From an uncultured Acidimicrobiaceae bacterium (GTDB lineage: Bacteria > Actinomycetota > Acidimicrobiia > Acidimicrobiales > RAAP-2), in the NCBI GenBank assembly GCA_937975915.1, contig CALJTY010000030.1:248001-312000 (forward strand): DNA of 64,000 bases, read 5' to 3'. The translations under genes were made by a program, and so were the position numbers. Shown one piece after another: positions 58,875-64,000 of this stretch. Below the pieces are notes generated by a model. That model did not search any database and was not told where the DNA came from. It saw only the letters and a program-made list of their open reading frames with translations. Position 1 is the stretch's first letter. The number at the start of each line of letters is the position of its first letter.

Positions 58875-60332
58875 TTACGAACGTTCAAGCACTCGACTCC
58901 ACGAAGCGTACGCTGTGTCTGCAAAGACTGGGTCCTCGGGCTCAAATCGCAAGTCTGGTTCCCATAAGTTTGCGAGTTCCTCAAGTGATTTCCACATTGT
59001 TCCAAGTCCCGAAATGCAGGCAGCTCCACGCGCCGTTGCTTCTAACGATTTGCTCCTAAGTACCGGTGACTTCGAGTGAGTTGCTTGCAGTTGCATAAGA
59101 AGGTCCATTGCTGCAGCCCCTCCGTCGCAGCGAAGCTCTTTAACACCGAGTCCGTTGGCAACAAATGCATCAGTCATAGCTCGTACTTGAAAGGCAAGTG
59201 CTTCAATCAGTGCACGCGCAATGTTTCCTTTCGAGACTGCTTGGCTTAGCCCTGAGATTGATCCACGAACTTCTCCTCGCCAGTAGGGCGAACCGAGTCC
59301 ATTGAACGCAGGAATGAACTGAACACCAGCGCTATCTGGAACACTCAGTGCAAGTGGTTCGAGGTCACTCGCTTGTGAGATGAAATTCATTTCGTCACGT
59401 AACCACTGCACCGCAGCTCCCGCAACAAAGGCAGAGCCTTCAACTGCATATGAAGTTGTACCGAATTCTCCGAGGTCCCACGCAACGGTCGTGATGAGAC
59501 CGTCAAAGACTCCTGGAATTTTGTCCCCAGCGTTAGCCAAGATAAATGCTCCAGTGCCGTAAGTGGCCTTCACCATTCCGGGATTGAAACAAGCCTGTCC
59601 AAAAAGTGCCGCCTGCTGGTCGCCAAGCACTCCAGACACACTGACACCAGCCAGTTCTGGAATTACTGAATTCAGTATCTCACCAAAGTTTGAACGAGAC
59701 GCCTGGATTGTCGCGAGTGCTTCCCTGGGAACTGAGAAAAGCTTCAACATCACTTCAGACCAATCGAGAGTTGCGAGGTCCATGAGCATTGTTCTCGATG
59801 CGTTCGATGGTTCTGTCACGTATGTTCCACATAACTTCCACAGAAGCCACGTGTCTACCGTGCAGAGTGCAGGTGACGTTGCACCGCTAAGCGATCCGTT
59901 GTTGATTAGCCATTTCATTTTTGTTGCGGAGAAATATGAATCAATAACTAGACCGGTTGTTTTTCTAACGAGGTCACTGTGGCCAGATGAATTCATTTCA
60001 TCGCAGAGGGGAGCAGTGCGCTTGTCTTGCCAGACAATTGCGCGGTGAAGAATTTCTCCATTTGCTCTGTCGAACGCGACAGTTGTTTCACGCTGGTTAG
60101 TTATGCCAACAGAGAGGATCTTGTGGCCCGCCGCTTGGGCATTTTTGGCGACCTCGCTGAGAGTGGCAATTGCCAGGTCGGCGATTTCTGCCGGATCGTG
60201 CTCCACCAGCCCTGGCCCAGGGAAATACTGGGTTAGTTCTCGGTAGCTCGAATCAACGAGCACACCCCTCTGGTCGAAGGCGGCTGTACGGACCCCTGAA
60301 GTGCCTGCGTCGAGGGCGAGAATTAGGTCCAT
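58875..60332 (-). CDS. glpK: Glycerol kinase
   Basis: FGGY kinase forming glycerol 3-phosphate from glycerol and ATP. LILALDAGTSGVRTAAFDQR near residue 3, GITNQRETTVAFDRANGE, VIVWQDKRT-type RAIVWQDKRTAPLCDE and GDQQAALFGQACFNPG are present; ATARGAACISGLG sits near the C-terminus. 485 residues, normal to slightly short. The ATG is seven bases after TAGCCT. No glpF or glpD is adjacent. Confidence 0.9.
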   Translation of the reverse strand: MDLILALDAGTSGVRTAAFDQRGVLVDSSYRELTQYFPGPGLVEHDPAEIADLAIATLSEVAKNAQAAGHKILSVGITNQRETTVAFDRANGEILHRAIVWQDKRTAPLCDEMNSSGHSDLVRKTTGLVIDSYFSATKMKWLINNGSLSGATSPALCTVDTWLLWKLCGTYVTEPSNASRTMLMDLATLDWSEVMLKLFSVPREALATIQASRSNFGEILNSVIPELAGVSVSGVLGDQQAALFGQACFNPGMVKATYGTGAFILANAGDKIPGVFDGLITTVAWDLGEFGTTSYAVEGSAFVAGAAVQWLRDEMNFISQASDLEPLALSVPDSAGVQFIPAFNGLGSPYWRGEVRGSISGLSQAVSKGNIARALIEALAFQVRAMTDAFVANGLGVKELRCDGGAAAMDLLMQLQATHSKSPVLRSKSLEATARGAACISGLGTMWKSLEELANLWEPDLRFEPEDPVFADTAYASWSRVLERS

Positions 60333-60339
60333 AGGGGTC

Positions 60340-60345
60340 AGGCTA
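60340..60345 (-). promoter_or_regulatory. Putative leaderless -10 element of glpK
   Basis: TAGCCT on the minus strand, seven bases before the ATG at 60332. Confidence 0.4.
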
Positions 60346-60418
60346 CTTAGGGTTCGGGGGGTCTAGAAGTCCGTATGGCTAGGGGCATAAAAATAATTCA
60401 AAAAAGTCCAAAATAGAG

Positions 60419-60447
60419 TTGACATGATGTAATTACAGTGCTGTAAT
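60419..60447 (+). promoter_or_regulatory. Strong promoter of nrdJ with a dyad over the -10
   Basis: TTGACA (60419-60424), a 17-base spacer and TGTAAT (60442-60447) form a near-consensus housekeeping promoter, unlike the leaderless ones. ATTACAG-TG-CTGTAAT (60432-60447) is a 7-base perfect inverted repeat overlapping the -10. Transcription should begin near 60454, leaving a leader of about 135 bases. Confidence 0.55.
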
Positions 60448-60477
60448 AGCACAGCATCTTGCGATGTGCCGGTGGGA

Positions 60478-60497
60478 AACCACTACATATAGTGGTT
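60478..60497. promoter_or_regulatory. NrdR-box-like palindrome / hairpin in the nrdJ leader
   Basis: AACCACTA-CATA-TAGTGGTT is an 8-base inverted repeat. Its core CACTACATATAGTG resembles NrdR boxes that control ribonucleotide reductase genes. As RNA it forms a hairpin that competes with an upstream GTGG-GAAA-CCAC hairpin (60472-60483). Confidence 0.45.
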
Positions 60498-60588
60498 TGG
60501 GCCCCTTGGAGCGACTATCCTTGTTATCCCGACTCCTAGTTCGCTTGAAGCATTTTTAGTGTCGGATTCGGAAAGAAAAGAGAGAAAA

Positions 60589-63423
60589 ATGGCTATCGCA
60601 CCTCAGCGACTTGGAATTGGTATTCGCAGATTTTTTACTACGGAGGACCGTCACCCTTATGACGAAATTATTTGGGACCGTCGTGATGCGCGTATCTCGA
60701 ACTTCCGCGATGGCTCCGTTGCCTTCGAACAACTAGGTGTCGAAGTCCCAGCTTCATGGTCATTCAATGCCACCAACATTCTTGCTCAGAAGTACTTCCG
60801 AGGAACCCTCGGACTCCCTGAGCGCGAGACCAGCCTGAAGCAGGTCGTGGACCGCATTGTTGACACCGTTGCCAACTGGGGCATTGACTCCAACTACTTC
60901 GTAGACGAACAAGAGGCCGAGACATTCCGTTCAGAGCTCAAGCACATCCTGGTCACTCAAAAGGCCGCATTCAACTCACCGGTGTGGTTCAACATTGGTG
61001 TGAAGGATGTTCCACAGCAGGGAAGCGCATGCTTCATCCTCGCGGTGCAGGACTCAATGCGCTCAATTCTTAACTGGTACACCGAAGAAGGAATCATCTT
61101 CAAGGGTGGATCAGGTGCTGGTGTAAACCTTTCAAAGATTCGCTCAAGTGCCGAAGGCCTTGAAGGTGGAGGAACCGCGAGTGGTCCGGTTTCATTCATG
61201 CGTGGTGCCGACGCTTCTGCTGGAACTATTAAGTCCGGTGGAAAGACTCGTCGCGCAGCGAAGATGGTCATGCTTGATGCTGATCACCCAGACATCGAAG
61301 AGTTCATCTGGTGTAAGGCCAACGAAGAGAAGAAGGCGCGTGTTCTTCGTGACAACGGCTTTGACATGGACTTAGACGGTAAGGACATCCACTCAATTCA
61401 GTACCAGAACGCCAACAACTCGGTTCGTGTTTCTGACGACTTCATGCAAGCAGTTCTTGACGACGCTGACTGGAACCTCACGGCTCGTGCCGGTGGCTCA
61501 ACAGTTCGTGCCGTAAAGGCCCGCGACCTATGGCGTCAAATGGCTCGTGCTGCTTGGGAATGTGCTGACCCAGGTCTGCAGTTCGACACCACTATTAACA
61601 AGTGGCACACCTCAAGCAACACCGACCGTATTAACGGTTCGAACCCTTGCTCTGAGTACATGCACATTGACAACTCAGCTTGTAACCTTGCAAGTATCAA
61701 CTTGATGCACTACCTACGCGAAGATGGTCGTTTTGATGTTGAAGCGTTCAAGCACACAGTTGAAGTTCTCTTCACTGCTCAAGAAATCATTGTTGGTGCC
61801 GCTGACTACCCAACTGAGATGATTGGTATCAACTCACGCAAGTTCCGCCAGCTCGGACTTGGTTACGCCAACATCGGTGCGCTACTCATGGCATCTGGTC
61901 TTGCATACGACTCAGACCAGGGTCGTGCAGTTGCTGCATCAATCACTGCATTGATGACCGGCCACGCTTACGCCACCAGTGCTCGCACTGCTGGACGCAT
62001 GGGGCCTCACGAAGGTTTTGCCGAGAATGCTGAGCCAATGATCAATGTTCTTCGCATGCACCGTGATGCTTCGTACCAGATTGACGCAAAGCTTGCTCCT
62101 GCTGACATCTTGGAAGCTGCACAGCACGCGTGGGAAGAAGCAGTTGACCTTGGAACACGTTACGGAACACGTAACGCCCAGGCCACTGTTCTTGCTCCAA
62201 CCGGAACAATCGGACTTCTCATGGACTGTGACACCACTGGAATTGAGCCTGACCTTGGACTCGTGAAGTTCAAGAAGCTCGTTGGTGGTGGAAACATGGC
62301 CATTGTTAACCAGACAGTGCCACGTGCACTAACCAAGCTCGGTTACTCAGACGACGAAGTTACTGCGATTGTTGAATACATTGACGTGAACAAGTCAATC
62401 ATGGGTGCACCGGCTCTTAAGCCTGAGCACCTCCCAGTATTCGCATGCTCAATGGGTGACAACACCATTCACTACCTAGGTCACGTGAAGATGATGGGTG
62501 CAGTTCAGCCATTCATCTCGGGTGCAATCTCAAAGACAGTGAACATGCCAGAAGATGCAACAATCGAAGACGTAGAAAATCTTCACTTGGATGCCTGGAA
62601 GCTTGGCGTCAAGGCTGTTGCTATCTACCGTGACAACTGCAAGGTTGGACAGCCACTTTCAACTGCCAAGAAGGACGGCGAAGAGTCAACAAACTCAGTC
62701 ACCGCTACTGACAGCGTTGCTGCAGAACTTCAGACCAAGATCAACGCACTCGAAGCTCAGCTTCAGATTGCTAAGTCTGAGGGTGGCACGAGCGTTGTAG
62801 TTGGTGCTGTTCGTGAGCGTCTTCCACGCCGTCGCGTATCAACAACATTCTCATTCCGTGTTGCGGACTGTGAAGGATACGTAACTGTTGGTGAATACGA
62901 AAACGGTCGTCCAGGTGAAGTGTTCATCAAGGTTTCAAAGCAGGGCTCAACCCTTGCTGGAATCATGGATGCCTTCTCGATCTCAATCAGCCTCGGACTC
63001 CAGCACGGCGTGCCACTTGCAACCTATGTTCGCAAGTACGTCAACTTGAAGTTCGAACCATCAGGAATGACTGACGATGCAGACCTACGTATTGCAACGT
63101 CACTCGTTGACTACATCTTCCGTCGCATGGCGCTTGACTACCTAAGCCCATCAGAGCGTGAAGAGATTGGTGTGCTTTCAACAAGCGAGCGCATCCAGCC
63201 AACACTTCCTGAAGTTGTTGAGCAGTCAACACCATCAGCTGGCATCAGTATCCAGCCAACATTGATTGAAGTAGCTCCAAAGCCTGCTGCGCAGCCTCCA
63301 CGCGAGACTCCAGCAACTGAGAGCCACGACGCTCCAATGTGTTACCAGTGCGGTGACCAGATGCAACGTGCTGGTTCATGCCACGTATGTGCCAGCTGTG
63401 GCGCAACAAGTGGTTGCAGTTGA
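60589..63423 (+). CDS. nrdJ: Adenosylcobalamin-dependent (class II) ribonucleotide reductase
   Basis: Makes deoxyribonucleotides using coenzyme B12, independent of oxygen. 944 residues. FNSPVWFNIGVKDVPQQGSA and FKGGSGAGVNLSKIRSSAEG are substrate-site blocks; NGSNPCSEYMHIDNSACNLA holds the catalytic Cys region; TVLAPTGTIGLLMDCDTTGI follows. The C-terminal zinc-like module CYQCGDQMQ with CASCG and a CxxC-rich end serves re-reduction. The ATG at 60589 is favoured over a GTG at 60559 by the family N-terminus. It is followed by a strong terminator. Confidence 0.96.
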   Translation: MAIAPQRLGIGIRRFFTTEDRHPYDEIIWDRRDARISNFRDGSVAFEQLGVEVPASWSFNATNILAQKYFRGTLGLPERETSLKQVVDRIVDTVANWGIDSNYFVDEQEAETFRSELKHILVTQKAAFNSPVWFNIGVKDVPQQGSACFILAVQDSMRSILNWYTEEGIIFKGGSGAGVNLSKIRSSAEGLEGGGTASGPVSFMRGADASAGTIKSGGKTRRAAKMVMLDADHPDIEEFIWCKANEEKKARVLRDNGFDMDLDGKDIHSIQYQNANNSVRVSDDFMQAVLDDADWNLTARAGGSTVRAVKARDLWRQMARAAWECADPGLQFDTTINKWHTSSNTDRINGSNPCSEYMHIDNSACNLASINLMHYLREDGRFDVEAFKHTVEVLFTAQEIIVGAADYPTEMIGINSRKFRQLGLGYANIGALLMASGLAYDSDQGRAVAASITALMTGHAYATSARTAGRMGPHEGFAENAEPMINVLRMHRDASYQIDAKLAPADILEAAQHAWEEAVDLGTRYGTRNAQATVLAPTGTIGLLMDCDTTGIEPDLGLVKFKKLVGGGNMAIVNQTVPRALTKLGYSDDEVTAIVEYIDVNKSIMGAPALKPEHLPVFACSMGDNTIHYLGHVKMMGAVQPFISGAISKTVNMPEDATIEDVENLHLDAWKLGVKAVAIYRDNCKVGQPLSTAKKDGEESTNSVTATDSVAAELQTKINALEAQLQIAKSEGGTSVVVGAVRERLPRRRVSTTFSFRVADCEGYVTVGEYENGRPGEVFIKVSKQGSTLAGIMDAFSISISLGLQHGVPLATYVRKYVNLKFEPSGMTDDADLRIATSLVDYIFRRMALDYLSPSEREEIGVLSTSERIQPTLPEVVEQSTPSAGISIQPTLIEVAPKPAAQPPRETPATESHDAPMCYQCGDQMQRAGSCHVCASCGATSGCS

Positions 63424-63445
63424 TCTAAGCATTAACGATGTAATG

Positions 63446-63477
63446 AAAATCCCGGGGCGACTGCCCCGGGATTTTTT
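63446..63477. terminator. Rho-independent terminator after nrdJ
   Basis: AAAATCCCGGGGC-GACT-GCCCCGGGATTTT, a 13-base stem with four-base loop followed by more T, 22 bases after the nrdJ stop. The A tract on the other side lets it also serve the convergent MFS gene, whose stop overlaps the T run. Confidence 0.92.
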
Positions 63478-64000
63478 ATTGAGTAATTCGACCGTCTTCT
63501 TTAGGAGTCAAACTCTTTCGAAGGCTGAGCATCATCAATGAGCCTCCTAGAGAAGCACTGCCAATAAATAGTGGCCACCAAGATCCAAGATTCGAGCTGA
63601 AAAGAATCGAAGTAAACGCTGCGGCCACCATTGATGAAACGCCCCACGTGAGCCCGGAGGCAGCGTTATAGCGTCCGCGTAAATGCTCAGGAGCGATCTC
63701 ATTGATGAGCGCTGAACCAACTGGGTTGATCAAGGTTTCACCGATTGCGAAAATGCCCATTCCGATGCAGATTGAAATAATCGCGAGAATTTCAGGCATT
63801 TTTAGAGCGGCAAAGAGGATGAACCAAAAGCTGAACCATAAAAGTCCTGCCAACGCCATGACACGAGTGCGGCTTTTATTCTCCACCAGATTCGTCACGA
63901 AAAGCTGAGACGCAATGATTGTCGTGGTGTTGCAAAAGAACATGATTCCAATCACGTGAACAGGAATCTTTAAATCATTTACAACAAACAGACTGAACCC
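63476..64000 (-). CDS. Major facilitator superfamily transporter, C-terminal part
   Basis: The reading stays open to the right edge, so the start lies outside the window; the GTG at 63955 is internal. The visible ~174 residues have about five hydrophobic helices, including FCNTTTIIASQLFVTNLVEN, GIFAIGETLINPVGSALINE and LRGRYNAASGLTWGVSSMVA. The latter is the second-half MFS pattern found in MdtH/YdgK-type drug efflux proteins. The substrate is unknown. Confidence 0.8.
   Translation of the reverse strand, partial: GFSLFVVNDLKIPVHVIGIMFFCNTTTIIASQLFVTNLVENKSRTRVMALAGLLWFSFWFILFAALKMPEILAIISICIGMGIFAIGETLINPVGSALINEIAPEHLRGRYNAASGLTWGVSSMVAAAFTSILFSSNLGSWWPLFIGSASLGGSLMMLSLRKSLTPKEDGRITQ

Noticed and set aside
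60448..60588. Cobalamin riboswitch upstream of the B12-dependent reductase
   Set aside because: The GGTGGGAA stretch looked promising, but no B12 box (GCCACTG-like) or expected junction was found; the region is better explained by a short hairpin pair.

Overview
The window looks like a chromosomal segment of a gene-dense actinobacterium (Actinomycetota). The lineage is inferred from gene content: a SepIVA-like coiled-coil gene after coaD, a DUF2469 gene after rplS, PspAB next to htpX, a GTP-type PEP carboxykinase, an F420-type PPOX protein, LLM oxidoreductases, an FtsY with an N-terminal membrane helix and a PimB/PimC-like glycosyltransferase. GC looks close to 50% by eye, low for the phylum, and fits a planktonic lineage, possibly Acidimicrobiia; this placement is a guess. 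No IS element, phage gene, CRISPR array or rRNA is visible. No gene-free stretch exceeds 300 bases; the longest is the 256-base nrdJ leader.

Layout. 1-3.8 kb: a DrrAB-like ABC exporter diverges from dnaG and a divergent sigma-70 gene. 3.9-6.7 kb: tRNA-Asn, a small membrane protein, an epimerase, an FAD amine oxidase-like enzyme and a CAT-anticodon tRNA. 6.7-13.8 kb: a sulfur block with siroheme sulfite reductase, cobA and a precorrin-2 dehydrogenase, facing a sulfatase and an alkylsulfatase-like protein. 13.8-19.5 kb: membrane proteins, NDH-2 and PEPCK. 19.6-24.7 kb: thiL, rpmB, a FakA-like gene and recG. 24.7-37.8 kb: a long core block, rsmD-coaD-sepIVA-like-DUF177-rpmF-plsX-acpP-rnc-mutM-smc-ftsY-ffh-rpsP-khpA-rimM-trmD-rplS-DUF2469, linking CoA and phospholipid synthesis, division, chromosome organisation, protein targeting and ribosome maturation. 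37.8-46.4 kb: Nfo, FumC, an alpha/beta hydrolase, PspAB/HtpX, PurEK and an LLM oxidoreductase. 46.4-58.8 kb: small transcription units, tRNA-Gly, a truncated hemoglobin, CxxC proteins, a glycosyltransferase and a sugar kinase/aminotransferase operon. 58.9-64 kb: glpK, nrdJ with a structured leader and a strong terminator, then a partial MFS gene.

The most unusual items are these. (1) The smc-family gene encodes only 842 residues and shows no recognisable hinge domain, although both ATPase head halves are intact. (2) At least 16 genes have a TANNNT hexamer exactly six bases before the start codon, and three more have seven, the layout expected for leaderless transcripts; other genes have clear Shine-Dalgarno sites. 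(3) One hydrolase start codon directly abuts the CCA end of tRNA-Gly. (4) The nrdJ leader can form two mutually exclusive hairpins, one coinciding with an NrdR-box-like palindrome. (5) Endonuclease IV carries a histone-H1-like tail, and MutM has lost its zinc-finger arginine.

Starts were chosen from family N-termini, Shine-Dalgarno sites, stop/start overlaps and the -10 spacing. All functional calls are by recognition of sequence motifs, without database searches.
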